Notes: generated by a model from the letters alone, not told the origin. DNA of 64,000 bases from Eonycteris spelaea (GCA_003508835.1 PUFA01000034.1:6908501-6972500), one strand, 5' to 3'; positions 1-12,799 are shown, counted from the stretch's first letter. Program-made: numbers and translations.

Positions 1-544
1 GTTTTTTTTTTTTAATTGTAAGAGTTTTTAGGGCTTTCCCTGTTTCTGATGACCTTGACAGTTTTGAAGACCACTAATCAAATATTTTTTAGAATGTCAC
101 TCAATTGTGATGTGTCTGCTGTTGTTCTAATGATTATGCTGCAGTGTTTCGGGGAATAAGACCACAACTGTAAAGTGTCATTCTCATCATGTCACATCAA
201 GGGTGTATATGATCGACTTGACTTATCATTATTGAGTTAACCGTGACCTCCTGACTAAGATAGAGTTTGTCAGATTTCTTCAATGTCAAATTACTCTTTT
301 ACCCCCTTTCTCTTTGGAAGGAAGTCTCTAGGCAAAGCCCACACTTATGGAGTAGGGGAAAGTGAGGGAGGCTCTTTGAGAACAGAGTATCTATGTAAAT
401 TATTTAGAATACTTCTGCTTGGGAGAGTTGCTTAATTTTCTCCATTAATTAGTCTCGCTCTATAATTAAATAATCAGTCTAGACTCATGGCTGTTTATTT
501 TTACATTGGTTATAATCCAACACTACTTTTTAATTTTGTTATTA
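1..544. other. AT-rich intergenic DNA
   Basis: The window opens in a short T-run and continues as AT-rich single-copy DNA. I see no coding potential, RNA gene or recognisable repeat before the antisense L1 begins. Confidence 0.5.
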
Positions 545-2462
545 AAGTTGTCCCAGCTAGCCATTGGAAGTGCTTTTCATTGTCTCCTGTGTCCCTTTGA
601 CATATGCCTTTTTAATTTTTTTTTTGAGTCACACTTTTTGGTATTTAGTGGTTTTAAAATTGTCAACTGATATTCTCATGGGAACAATTTACCAAATAAA
701 GTTCAGTGCTTCTATACAGTTCCCTTTGTCTTTGTTTTACAGTTTCTATTCATTTCCAAAATCACTAGTAGCCTTTTGCCCTAACTTCATTAGAGAAGTC
801 TTTAATACATTTCATTATAGTTCCATATTTTTTGTCACAGTCTGAGTTTCAGCCCTGGAATCCCTCAAACTACTAAATGATGTTTTAAATATGCATATAT
901 TAAGGTTCATTATTTTTGCTTTCAAGTTCTGCGGGCTTTGACAAATACCTGGTGTTAGTGCGCATCATTATGTATCAAACGGAATAGTTTCACTACCCTA
1001 AAAAGTCTTCTATGTTCATCTATTAAACTCTTTGGTTACTGGCAACCACTGATATTTTTTTATTATTTCTCTAGTTTCATCTTATCCAGAATACCTTATA
1101 AGTGGAATCATACAATATACCTTTCAGACTGATTTCTTTAGCTTAGCAATAGCTTTTAAGATTTATCAGTGTTTCTGTGTGGCTTGGTAGCTCTTTTTTT
1201 AAAAATTGCTGAATAGTATCTTATTGTATGGCTATATCACAGTTTGTTTATTCGTTCACTTATTGAAAAAAATACTTTGAATAAAACTGCTACAAATATT
1301 GGTGTGTAGGATTTTTCATGAGCACAAGTTTTCAAATCAGTTGGATAAATACCTATAAATACAATTGCTAGATTTTATGGTAAGACTATATTTCATCACG
1401 TAAGAAACTGCCAAGCTGTCTTGCAAAGTGCCTGGGCCATTTTGCATTCTACTAGAAATGAATAATAGTTACTGTTATTCTGCATTCTTGCTAGCAATTG
1501 TTCTTGTCAAGTTTTTGGATTTAAGCCGCTCCAATAGTTTATACACCAGTATCTCATTGCTGTTTAATTTGCATTTCCCAAATGACAAATCATAATGAGC
1601 ACTTTTTCATGTGCTTGTCATGTTTACATCTTCTTTGGTAGTGCCTGCTTAGATATTTTGCCCATTTCTTAAATTGGATTGTGTGTTTTCTTATTGTTGA
1701 GTTTAAGAGTTATTTATATATTTTGGTTACAAGTCCTTTTGCAGGCATACATTCACATTTTGATAATATTTTCTCCTAGGCTGTGTCTTGTCTTCTCATT
1801 CTCATAACAGTGTCTTTCACAGATAACAATTTTTAAATTAAATAAAGCCTAATTATAATTATGTATTTATTTTGAAATATAAATGTTTTTAAATATTACT
1901 ATTTTAAATATCGATTTTAACTTTATTTTAAATTTAATTTTATTCTTATTTTATAGAAATTTTATTTTATGGATTTTGTGTCAAATCTAACAACTCATCA
2001 CCAAACCCAAGGCCATCTAGATTTTATCTTGTTTTCTTCCAAAAATATAGTTTTTACAGTTATGTCCGTGATCCATTTTCAGTTAATTTTTGTATAATGT
2101 GCAAAAGCTGTGTCCAAGTTCACTTTTTTTTTTTTTTTTTGAGGGGAGTGAATATGGACCTCCAATAGTCCCAACACAATTTGTTGAAGAGACTTTCTTT
2201 TCTCATATGAATTGATTTGTACCTTTGTTAAAATCATTTGAATATATCTATTTGGGTTTATTGATTGGGTTCCACTGGTTTAAATGTCTGTCATTTCGCT
2301 AATACTACTTTGTCTTGATTATCGTAGTTTAATAGTATGTCTTGAAATTGAGTGTGTAAGTCTTCCAACTTTGTTCCTTTTTTACAATATTATCTTTGTC
2401 TTTCCATATAAATTTCGTAACAAGTTTGCTGATATCTACAAAATAGCTTGTAGGATATCTGG
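545..2462 (-). mobile_element. L1 (LINE-1) 3' fragment, antisense
   Basis: Read on the minus strand this is the 3' UTR and C-terminal half of ORF2 of an old L1, probably of the L1M group. Landmarks on the plus strand, in the expected antisense order, are ggcaaccactga (about 1041), the ORF2 stretch around 1200-1600, cttattgttgagttt (about 1690) and the Cys-rich/RT-proximal region up to about 2460. Frames are heavily broken and there are AT-rich insertions (1830-1960) and a 16-T run near 2123. The open frames at 564-845 and 2284-2556 are antisense chance frames. The 5' part of the L1 is absent (5' truncation). Confidence 0.85.
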
Positions 2463-4992
2463 GGGGAGGGAGTATTTGTGGCAGAAAGTAGAGCAAGACA
2501 CTGAGATTAGAGAGGGATTGACATGTTCAGCAAAGACAAGTGCTTTGTACAGCTGAGATGAGAGCAGGAAGAGAGTGGTGGGAACTAGAATTAGGGTAAC
2601 AAGTAGCCAGATCTTGCACACCTGATAAAAACTTTGGATTTTACGCTAAGCTGGAACCCCTTGGATAATATTGAGAAAAACAAAATGATGTGATTTAAGA
2701 TTAAGGAGTATGTTTCTGGTTTTAGTATGCTAGACTGTAGGGGAGCTAGAATGAATGTTATAATCCAAGGGAAAATAAACTTGCTACGACAAAATTTTTG
2801 TGGATGAAAATACAGAAATTTGATTTTTCAGGGTCCTCAAAACTCCATTATTATTGAAGTTGCTTATCTCTTGTCAAACATCCAGGTAGATCTATATTTA
2901 AGATCTTTGGTAGACAGTTTCCTCACAAAGATACTACAGTACATAAATTACTCAAATCTCTACAGATTTATTCGTTCACATAACAATATACTCCATATAC
3001 ACTTTAATTCTTTTATATATTTATTCGTTATTTTTTAATGAAGCGTATTTTATTTTGCAAAAAAACTGGTGTTTGTTCAGCAAATAGAGATGAATAAAAA
3101 CAGATTTCAGTCCTCCATTGCCTCACTAGCTTGTATAGTTAACTGATTTATAAAGTATCACAATGTAAGGAAGGTGGAAGAGACTGCGTAATAGAAATTG
3201 CTTTGGTGAAAGAGTGAATAAAAAGCATCACATCCTTGGGTGAGTTCAAAGGTGGCACCTGATGGGTGTTAAAGGGTAAATAGGTGTCTGCCCAGAGGCC
3301 AAAAAACAGTCTAGGAGCACATCTAGGCTGGAAAGTGTGAAAGATCATCAGTGGTTATAGTATTAGATGCTTAATTTGCATAAGGCACTATTGTGTAAAT
3401 AAGAGCTCAGAACTATAGCTTTAGTTCACATCTCTCATGGGTATTTAAACCTCAATAGGTCCATATCATTGGAACTAACAGTGGTTGAGTTTGCCTTGGG
3501 GCCAGGACACTGAAAAGGAATCTCCAAATGAGTTGCAGAGATAGACAAAGAACTGATCAATGCCTCACAAAAAGCACAAACTTCATCTAGTAAGAGATGC
3601 ATAGTTGTGATAATTTTAGAAGAAGTTAACACAATCATATTTACCTCGGGAGTTCTGTGCTAGGAGTAGAATGAAAAACAGTTTGGAAAGCTACGAAGCC
3701 TAAGACAAAAGAAAAGACACCTTGAAAGCCATTTCAAGAGTCCCATCTAGAAATGGTAATTACTAGGACCAAAGAATTATTAGAGAAGGGAGTAATTGGA
3801 GATTGGATGAAATACAATTTTAAGAGAGAACTGTGGGGAGAGAATAAGATTAAGAATGTTTAGGTAGTAGGAGGACAAGGGGACAGGTTTCTAGGCAGCA
3901 TCAAGAGGTTAAAAGATGGTGTAGATAAAGTGGTCACTGACCGAGGGAAGAAAATAAAGCTTGTGGAGCAGCTAGTGATTGTGGGAAAAGCCCAGCCAAA
4001 CTCAGTTTGAACACCTCGAGTTTGACGTACTCATACAAGAGTTTTGGTCTAGAAATATAGAAATGAAAAGATTATCTTTATGTAAATATATCCTACGAAA
4101 TAAACATTTGTAGATGTCAACGCCAGTTTTTCAGTTTTTTAGTAACTACTGACCTTCAGGGTCCTGGGATAAGTTTAATTGCAACAGAGTTCAGTCTGTG
4201 ACAGTGAGTTTTTACTGTTTTTATTTTGCCAAGCTGGGCCTCATGGGAGGCAGGCCATGGAAATAGCCTTCTGGTAATCACTTAGGAGAAGAGAAGGAAA
4301 GGGAAGGAGGGACAGCGGGGGAAGAAGGGAAGGAGAGGAAGTAGCAGCCACAGCTTACGTACAAGAAATCAAATCCCTTCTCCATTGCAACATTTTCTGC
4401 TGCTTTGCCAATATCAGCCCACATCCCCAGTGAAGAGTTTTTGTCCTTTATGTGTCTTTAGAGATATCTTCGTATCTTGACCAGATCTTCTATGCTGGTG
4501 ATGGGAAAGATGACATGTATAAGGCGAAAGTAGTGTCACCAGATAGCTATGATGAGCTGCTGTGGAAATGTGGGCTAGAGCTGGTAGCATTGGTAAGTTA
4601 TGGAGCAGCTCTGATCTCTCTTGAGTCCATGTCATTCCAGAACAGGTTTCTTGAATTTCAGTTACAACCTCCTATGGCTCAAATATGACAGTGGTGCAAC
4701 TAATGATAACAAAATGATAATGGGAATAATCTATCCCAAAAGGCAAAAACTTAAAGATTGTTATTGTCAGTGACAACATTGAAATGTGATTCATGAACAC
4801 ATTGTTAGTGCCCCCTGAGAACATGATAACAAGCTAGTTCTAAGCGATGCTAAAGGATAAAAAGTATATAAGTTCTGGAGCATGAACATTGCCCAAAGTC
4901 GAGAAGAAATGGCAAGAGCAACAAAAGCAGCAAACGACAAACCTGGATAACTTATAGAGCTGAATACAAAAATCTATGTTAATATTTACAAT
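2463..4992. other. Intergenic DNA without recognisable genes
   Basis: Single-copy or very old sequence. A broken purine-rich stretch lies at about 4285-4341. A frame at 4452-4688 encodes 78 residues with no family I recognise and no splice or pseudogene context, so it is not called. Short G/A-rich text near 2460-2620 and 3840-3960 may be remnants of an old repeat, but I cannot name it. Confidence 0.4.
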
Positions 4993-5008
4993 AGAATACA
5001 AGGCCCAG
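4993..5008 (+). repeat. Target-site duplication, left copy
   Basis: agaatacaaggcccag immediately before or overlapping the first base of the 5S head. It matches the right copy at 15 of 16 positions. Confidence 0.75.
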
Positions 5009-5128
5009 TCTATGGCTGTGCCACCCTGAACAAGCCCCATCCCATCTGATCTTGGAAGCTCAGCAGGGTCGGGCCTGGTTAGTACATGGATGGAAGACCA
5101 CCTAGGAAGACCAGGTGCTATAAGCGTA
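5008..5128 (+). pseudogene. 5S rRNA-like head of the retroposon
   Basis: Full-length 5S homology, not a functional 5S gene: many substitutions, including clustered changes in nucleotides 6-35, and no T-run terminator directly after the 3' end, so pol III would read into the downstream body. The conserved central block (gcagggtcgggcctggttag) is intact. Confidence 0.85.
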
Positions 5129-5225
5129 AAAATAGAAAATAAGGGATTGTAAACTGACAAAGTCCTTGCAATCTGTGAGTCAACCAAGGGTTGCCTCGCC
5201 TAAAAAATAAAAAATAAAAATAAAA
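5008..5225 (+). mobile_element. 5S rRNA-derived SINE-like retroposon
   Basis: Bases 5008-5128 match the whole length of vertebrate 5S rRNA with scattered substitutions. The 5' end reads gtctatggctgtgccaccct. The internal pol III promoter is largely kept: A box aagctcagcagggtc (about 5055) and C box agtacatggatggaagacc (about 5081). Unlike a plain 5S pseudogene it continues with about 75 bp of unrelated sequence (5129-5204), then an A-rich tail of aaaat-type repeats (about 5203-5225). It is flanked by direct repeats beginning agaatacaaggc (4993 and 5226). Head, body, A-tail and target-site duplications are the layout of a SINE mobilised by L1 machinery. 5S-headed SINEs are known in fruit bats (MEG families) and springhares. 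I could not check the body against them. The alternative is a one-off 5S read-through or chimeric retrotranscript. Confidence 0.72.
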
Positions 5226-5241
5226 AGAATACAAGGCTCAG
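5226..5241 (+). repeat. Target-site duplication, right copy
   Basis: agaatacaaggctcag directly after the A-rich tail. The A-rich start and length are typical of L1 endonuclease-primed insertion. Confidence 0.75.
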
Positions 5242-5471
5242 AGATTTTGCACTTAGAAAAAGTGGCTTGTATTTTGCCCCCAACGACCTAAGAATATGCC
5301 TTTCTTGTTTTCCATAACTCAAAATATTTATATATTTGTACAAAATTGTCTTATGACCTTTGAAAGATCAATGAAATTTAGAATCAATTTTTCTGCCAGG
5401 AAAAAAATGAATTTATTAGATAGATGATGACAAGTAAGTGATGACAAGTCATTGAATATATATGCATTCCT

Positions 5472-5490
5472 TCTCTCTCTCTCTCTCTCT
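5472..5490. repeat. (CT)n microsatellite
   Basis: About nine CT units, directly readable, in otherwise unremarkable DNA between the 5S retroposon and the RPS4X pseudogene. Confidence 0.9.
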
Positions 5491-5584
5491 GTCAGTGGCA
5501 GTTTGATCATTAAGGCTGATAAAAGAGTCACTTTGAACAACAGCCATATGTTATACTGTTATACAACTTGGACACTCTTTTTTA

Positions 5585-6385
5585 AAAATTAGACTATTAT
5601 TTTTAATTAAATGCAAAGACACTTTCAATGAGTCTCCTAGAGATTTCAGCTCTGCAGCCACAGGCTCTTGTCTCTCTCTTCAGCAATGATAAGGAGGATA
5701 TTGTTTTCTAGGGGCAGAAAATTCCATGATTTGTTGTGTTTATCAATAACAAAAATGTCGGAGAGCTGGATACAAAGCTGTTGCTGTTGGCATTTTCACA
5801 TGAACCACATCAAAGGAGCCAGGAATTGTCTCTGTGTTGATGATCACACCAATTCTTCTAGCTTAGCACCTCCAATCACCATATAGGTTACCAGTAGCAA
5901 ACTTGATGAACTCAGTATCTTGTCAGTCTCCAAATCATTCCGAATGATATCATTCACCTTGATAAGGGGATCAAGTAGAAGATGATACGAACACCATGAG
6001 TCATCAGATGAGGGATTCCCTAGTACCACAAAGATCTTTTTCAATGTGCACAACTTGTACTTGGCCTCCTCCGGTATACTACAATGAACAGCCAGGTAGT
6101 CCTCAGTGTCATAGCTTGGATGAAAATTCTCTCTGGTCTTGTCAATATTGATGACCTCATAAAATCAGCAGGGTAGGTTCATGCCTTGCCATAATGTTAA
6201 TGAACGGCTGAATGCAGATCCTTCATTTCTTCCCTGTCAAAGCAGACTTAAGAGTGTTTCTTAGGGAAGTGTTGACTGGTAGATGGATGAGGAACAGACA
6301 CACTGGTTAGTTTACCCAGCATCTAATACTTTGGAGCTGCTACACGCTTCCAAAGCATCTTGGGACCACAAGTCTTAGCCATACT
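5585..6385 (-). pseudogene. RPS4X: RPS4X processed pseudogene
   Basis: An intronless, broken copy of ribosomal protein S4 (X-linked form), normally about 263 residues and part of the 40S subunit. Reading the minus strand, the start ATG is at 6382-6380. The first codons give MAKTCGPKMLWKRVAAPK, close to the RPS4 N terminus. Further on, KIFVV, DPLIKVND and DLET (about 6038-5910) match the S4 central region, and PGSFDVVHVK (about 5820) and IAEERDK (about 5685) match the C-terminal part. The tryptophan codon at about residue 20 has become TAG, and frameshifts shift the remaining matches between frames. The C terminus is altered and stops early near 5650. A 3' UTR-like stretch with an attaaaaat motif ends in A-rich sequence near 5580-5605. 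Lack of introns plus the remnant tail indicate L1-mediated retroposition. Not translatable. Confidence 0.9.
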
Positions 6386-7424
6386 TGTCTTTTGATAAAG
6401 GGATAATTTTAGCTTATACTTTATTTCCTGGGTGATCAAATTGACTTATAAATCTTAACAATTTAAATTCCACCTGCTGTTAGGCTAAAGATATAATTAA
6501 AAATACCCTGGTGATACATATATTTATTGCTATTTTTAAAAATTTGAACACCACAACATAAACTCTAGCTAAATTATTTTAAAAAGAAATTTAGTGAAAA
6601 GATGTGGAAAAGGCCCACAGAATCAAAGGAATAGCCAAAAGTTAATTGGGCCTCAGAGAGGACAAGAACCGGATCTCACCCAAGATCAGGTAGCAAAATT
6701 TAATAGGTAATCTCTTAAGGACTTCAGTTTTGAGAATAATCAATTTCATCCATTTATCTTCACACCTGAATTGCTTAGGTCAAGATTCAGACTATCAGGG
6801 CAAGAGTATGGTAAGCTGAGCTATTCACAGCCCATTGCCTAGCTGGGCTCATGGGCAGTTTATTGATAGTCCTTCAGGTGTGTATGCAATGAGGGAAAAA
6901 AAGTATTACAGGCAGCTGTAGGTGCATGTTGGACTTCTTTTAACTTCTCAACTTGCTGTTTTATTGTGTTCTGCCCATCAGTCAGTGTAGACCTGTCAAA
7001 TAGAGTCCATTATTCAACCAAGATTGTTTTGACTAATTAGTCTCATCGCACACTTAGTTTTTTCCATATCTGGCTACTGAAAATCTACAAGAATTTAACC
7101 GATCGCCAAATAAAATTAGAGTTTACTTGGAAAACATTTAATCAAACCACCTATTGAACATCTATCATATGTAAACTAGGTATTAGATTCAGAAGCATAG
7201 ACTTTTAAATTTAGTGTGCAAATACAGAATGCAGGTGATTTATTCAGGTAAAAAGCTAAGCTATTCCAAATTGATGGTAGTAAATAGATGTGCTATATAG
7301 TCCATCATATTCTAGAGCTGAAACTTATTAAAACCTTACTCAAGTAGTAAAGTAGAATATATATTTGTACTGTGGTAGAGACTGACTAACTACTTTCTTA
7401 ATCTAATATTTTTCCATTTCTCTT
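6386..7424. other. Intergenic AT-rich DNA
   Basis: No gene, RNA or recognised repeat. No open frame of note. Confidence 0.4.
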
Positions 7425-7735
7425 GGGCACAGAGTTCGTCAACGGCCTGCTTTGCTGTTACATGTGGCCATGCAACTGAGTTTTATGATGTATGCCATTT
7501 CTAAGCCTGGCCAATGAAATCATTCCATGCTATCCTCCACCATTCACTTCTTCCATTTTACTGGTGGGTTCTGTTAGCTGTGGCAATGATCCAAAGCCAC
7601 ATATTTTGTACACGATAGCGCCTCCTTTAGTCTGACTCTCTGAATGGCTCTGTGGAGAAGACACCTTTTCCTTCTCTGCACTATAACAAATTAAACTTTA
7701 TGAGTGATAATAAATCACATCTTAGTTTTTAATAA
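7425..7735. repeat. Unclassified old interspersed repeat (possible)
   Basis: Mildly GC-richer text with a catgtggccatgcaactgag-like block and a 3' part containing tctgtggagaagacac. It reads like a decayed LTR or DNA-transposon relic, but I cannot assign a family or ends. Confidence 0.25.
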
Positions 7736-10700
7736 GCAGGCATAAGTTGTGAAGTTTCTTTGTCATCGAGTCAGCTTCAATTAATATAACTGCACACCAC
7801 ATAGGGGTTGGTGGGACTTAGATAGTGTATACAAAGAGATTAATGGAGTTCCCAACACATATTGAGACCTGATATCAATGTTAAGTGTTATGACTAGGAA
7901 ATCTATGTTTAGTTGAACAAGAAGGAAACAAATTATATCCAATTATTTCCCAAAAGACTATTAGAATATAATTAAATACATTTTTATCTGCTTTTTTTTT
8001 TTTTTTAATTTTGCATTCAGGCCAAGGGCTTTTTTTATAAGTATACTCAACAGGTTAAGATGTTAGAATATCAAATTAATCAGAACAATTTTTTTCCCCA
8101 AATATTATCTTTGGTTATGAAGTGTTATATTTTATCCTTAAAAATTCATGTTTTCAAAAGTACTTTGGGGCCTATCTTACTTTTTTTTTTTTTAATTCTG
8201 TTTCTAACTAAAAAATCCAGATAGAGATTGATAATGTAACCATTAAGGGAAATGTTTGTGAAAATTAAAAATAAGTCATGTTGGACTTTTCCTTTTTAAT
8301 TTCATATCTTGAATATTGGAATTTAAAAAAGATGAACAAAAATAAACTAAATAGATCTCAAACCAGAAACTTCAATGTTTTACATGAGCAGCTTGCTAAG
8401 AAAAACTGCGTGGCAAAATTCTTTGTCAAGTAGTCATTGGACATTGCAAGCTATTTGCCTACAATCTGAGGAAATACTGAATTTCTTTGATTCTTCACCA
8501 TTTAACTTCAGAGCATTGGAGAGAAGGGTGCCTGGTCAGAATGTTGGCTTGAATTGACTGCTTCATTTTTATGTATGTACAAGAAATAGACCCCAAAATG
8601 GCACACATTTTTCCAAGGTGAACAGATTCACATTTCTAATCAAACTTCTATGTCTGAGAAATATAGGTTTGACAGCCTGATAATCTCAAAAACCTTGTAA
8701 GTGGTCCTATGGCATGGATTTTAAATATTTAATTACAGCAATGTGTGGCCACACTCTAATCTTGGAACTGCTAATAAAAAATGTACAAATAATCTAACCC
8801 AAATTATGCTATTTATAATTTTCTATGCTTACATGATTCCTTGTACTACTATAATTTCAGTGCCTCTCACATTGTATTCTAGTTGAGTCTATAAATGTTT
8901 TGAGAACAGGCTTTTGTTAGTCAATCTACTACCCAAAAGCATCCAAAATGTGGAAGAAAATTATCTAATTCAATGTTTATTTTTTGAATAAAAGAAAGGT
9001 GATAACCTGTTTCATAGCAATTCCCTAACTGCAGAGATTAAAAGTGAAACTCTTGATGAAAAATGATATTTATTTTTTCTTTAAAAAAAATCAACTACCC
9101 AGTGACTAGGGTAAATTGAGAATGAAAAAATCTTGCTTGCAACACTCTGGTTCTCTATCTTGTTTCTGCTTAACAATTATTTTAAAAATATTGAACTCTT
9201 TCTATTTGTTTAAAGGTTGCTGATGCTATCACTTGAGTGACTTTGACACAAGCAATAGAGTCTCAGTCCTAATGTACTTTAATTTAGATTACCAAAAATA
9301 CTTTTTAATATCTTTTAGTAAATCCACAGTCTTTTACATGGTGTAGAATTATAGCCTTAACATAGTTTATGAGGTTCATGTAGAACATGATTTTAAAGTC
9401 TCTAAGGACACTGTGTTCTCTGCAAGGTCACAGTGACATGAACAAAGCAGCCTGAACGACTAATGGAGAAATATATCATGCCTCTGTGCAGATTCTTCAA
9501 TGCAGACTGCTGGATTCGACATTGGAATTCAAAACAAAATCTGTTTCTGATTAGATACAATTAAAATGCTTGCTGTTTTGTCAGGTACAAACCATCACCC
9601 CAACCTTCACCCAGCTCTGCTGTCTTACAAGTAGTGGAAGCTTTGCTTTTATGTATATAAAGTTTACAGTAAAAATTGAAGTCACGTGTTACAATTTCCT
9701 AGATAACAACAAATAAGCAAACGAATGTAGAAATAATGAAGTCAAAATTATTGGAACTCTCTTTAACCATTTGATTATGTTCATTCTAAAGAAAACAATA
9801 TTTTAAAAGTTAGTCTTCATCCTGAATACTAATTTGCATAGGAGCGATGGCAGAGTATTATATTCATCCATTCATATTATACTAAATCAGTCAGTTCTCT
9901 TGATTTGCAATTTAAACAATGGTAAGAACCTCTTGGAGTAAATCTTGGATTTTAGGGTTTGAGTGTGGGTCTATCAACTCTCCTCCAAGCATGGTCTCTT
10001 AGCCCATCTTTGCATATAGGATTTTAGATCCTTGTGTCTTCTGAAATCTGAATCCCACATTTTTAGTTTAAGAATACTAAATGTTTAAATTTTGTTTGAT
10101 TGTGAAATTATTAAAAATGATTTATATTTTCACCCATATATATGAATGTACATATGTGATAAAATCATGCATACATTTTAATACAGCATTTAACAGCATT
10201 TTTGCTTATCTTTTCTGAATTTCTTTCTCTTGTCTATTCAATACCCCCTCCCAGTCCTCCAGAGCCATGTTAACGAGCTAATATTACCACCTCTTCCCCA
10301 AGCTATTTAGTGCACTGCAGTGGGTATTTAGGTCTAATTAATTATCTTCAATAAGCGTATAATATTCTAGGATTGTATGTCTCATAATGCAATAATATAG
10401 TAAAGTGTCTTCCTACTGAAAGGCTTTTTTTTTTTTGGCCATAGTTACTTTGCTTTTCTGGTTTCCTGTGTCTTTAAGGTTTGGTACGTTGTATCTGTCC
10501 AATAAAATCTCTAAATATAATTACTTGTCCAAAAGATTATATAATTTAATTCTAAAGATAGTTTTAAAATATTCTAGGGAAAGCTCTAATGATTCAAAGT
10601 TTTTATCAGCGATAGGTGTTTTTCCTGTTTTCTTTAAATTGCCATGATGAGTGTAACAAATTTTATTTTACAAGTTCCTTACACATACACACACTAGTGT

Positions 10701-10859
10701 GTTTTCTTTGTATTTATTTTTCTTTGAGTTTTCTGCATCTTATTTTTGTATTTCTGTGTTTATGTCTTTCATCAACATTGGAAAATTTCAGTCATTTTCC
10801 TTATTTTCTTTCTCCTTTTCTTCTCAGAACCCATTTATAAGATACATATTAAATTGTTT
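7736..10859. other. Long AT-rich intergenic stretch
   Basis: Contains short poly-T runs (7991-8006, 8181-8193, 10425-10437) and possibly an L2 scrap near 8830-8930. The small frames at 8375-8557 and 10435-10938 lack family similarity that I can recognise and are low-complexity Phe/Ser/Leu-rich. Nothing else is supported. Confidence 0.4.
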
Positions 10860-11250
10860 ATTTTTGTTTTACAGACCTCAGTCAGTCTACATATGTTTTG
10901 GGTATCTAATATTGTGTATTAAACAATCCCAAATTTAGTAGAGTGAAAAAGAAACATTTATTGTTGTATCTCATATGGATTTGTCTTTGACTGGGCTTAG
11001 CTGGTTGGTTCTCACTAAGTATTTCTAATTTGATTTCATCAGATAATGTCTTCAACTAGATTTATCTCAAAGACTTTCTCACTCATGTACTTGCTGATTG
11101 AAGCTTGTCGTCAGCTAGGGCTTCAGTGTAGACTGGCAGCAGAACATCTACCCATGTCCTCTCCATTTGGCCCGAGTTTCCTCACAGCACAGTGGCTGGA
11201 TGCCAAGAGTACTTATCCTTGGAGAGAGTAGCAGAAGTAGCATTGCCTTT
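10860..11250. repeat. Unclassified old interspersed repeat
   Basis: The layout (stretch ending in gaaacatttattgttg, then a ctgggcttagctggttggt block and a CT-rich, slightly GC-rich tail) recalls a widespread mammalian repeat of LTR or hAT type in antisense. Family not assigned. The open frames here are a by-product. Confidence 0.35.
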
Positions 11251-11439
11251 TCTCATCCACTCTCACAAGCCACAAACTATCACTTTAACCACATTCTGGT
11301 TTTCAAGAAAATAGCAAAGGCTCCTCTTGTTGGGAGAGTATCAAAGAGTTCGTGGACATGTTCTGAAATAACCACAATTTTTCACTCTTCTATCTTCTTG
11401 GGTTTCAGTTGGATGTTTTCCATGAAGCAGTCTTAAAGT

Positions 11440-12420
11440 TCACTGACCCTTTCCTGTGTCATGACCAACCTGATGCCAAGACTATCTAATATATATTTTA
11501 TTTTTGACTTCATATATTTCATTTCTACCATTTCCATTTGATTTTTCTTATCTTTTCATGAAGATTGTCCATCTTTTCTACTTTTTCATTGAATATTTTT
11601 ATGATAGTTATAGTTCTTTTTGGATCATTCTAACATCTGATCTCTGAATCTGTTTTTGACTGTTTCCTCTCTCAAAACATTATTTTGCATTGTCTTGTTT
11701 CTTTTAATATTTTTAGTACATGGTCAAAAACATTTTATGTCCAGAAAAAAATATATATATTTTTCATCAATCAGGCCTCTAAACTAAGGGGGTTATTATT
11801 TGAGCTGGAAGAGGAAATTAGTTTCACTCAATTCCTCACTTGATTCAACTGTTTGGGGGCAGGGTCAGGATCTACTTTTTAGCAAAATTTGACATATGAG
11901 CACTGACAACATCTCAGAAAGATTTGTGTGCTTTACAGCCTGGAAACCCATTTTTGGCCATTGGAGAGTTCTCTTTTCTCTATTTTCCACCCTAATATTT
12001 TGTTCCAGCCTTAATAAGTAGACATCTTACAATTTGTGAATACTCACAGTTCATTCCTCAGAGATATTTTTCTTACTCTTCTATACCATTTTCTTGTCTT
12101 TGGCAGATGAAAGCCAGAGGGCCTCAAATTGGTTTCTCTCAATAATCTTTTCTTGCTTTTGGCCCTAAGTTGAGGGCCTGGAATATCTCAAATGAGTTCT
12201 TTTCAGCTTTCTTGCTCTCTCCTTTATCCCTGTTCAGTTGCCCTGTACTTGGGTGAGACCTCATGCACTGAAGGGGATTTGTTTCATTTGTCCCGCCTTA
12301 CCCCCAGTGTCTGGCATACTGGCCCCTAATAGTTGTTGAAGATTCGTGGGGAGGAACTGAACCATCAGTAAGTCTGGGCTCCTCAAATCTGAATCTGTCA
12401 CGCAAGTCCATAAGCAGCTA
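11440..12420 (-). mobile_element. HAL1/L1M-like fragment, antisense
   Basis: The T-rich text at 11500-11710 (for example catttccatttgatttttc) corresponds in antisense to the region of HAL1 and old L1 elements encoding the ORF1 coiled-coil. A similar block recurs at 41.2 kb. The distal part (11.75-12.42 kb) is less certain and may be 5' HAL1 sequence or unrelated. No intact frame. Confidence 0.5.
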
Positions 12421-12780
12421 TTAAAAGATTTTTAATTACTAACAATTTGACTATTTAATCCTTCCTATTATCTATGATGAATCCTTCCTCCTCTCATGAA
12501 TGAGGATGGCTGTGAGTGTCTTTTTTCCTATAAGAAGCTTGCGTATTTTTAAAAATTTAATTTACTTAGGTTTTATTGTAGCCTTTGCTCTGTCACAGGT
12601 TTGTAAAAACCTGTGGTTTTAAAGCTTACTCACATTGTTATGGCTTTTCAGATGAAAGTAGAGTTCTCTTATAATTTCCTTTATTTATTTAGCTGGTTAG
12701 CTAGCCTAGTAAATGAAAGTATATTTTTTTTCCATTATTATGGGTTTTCATGATGTGTTTGAAGATTACATTATTGAGGG

Positions 12781-12799
12781 TTTTTTTTTTTTTTTTTTT
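12781..12799. repeat. Poly-T run (19 nt)
   Basis: Directly visible homopolymer. It could be the reverse complement of a retroposed A-tail, but no element is recognised next to it and no target-site duplication is evident. Confidence 0.9.

Noticed and set aside
4452..4688. 78-codon frame considered as a small gene or retrogene fragment
   Set aside because: No family recognised and no polyA, duplication or splice evidence. Left as intergenic.
5008..5128. Functional 5S rRNA gene
   Set aside because: Many substitutions, no adjacent T-run terminator, and an attached body plus A-tail with target duplications.
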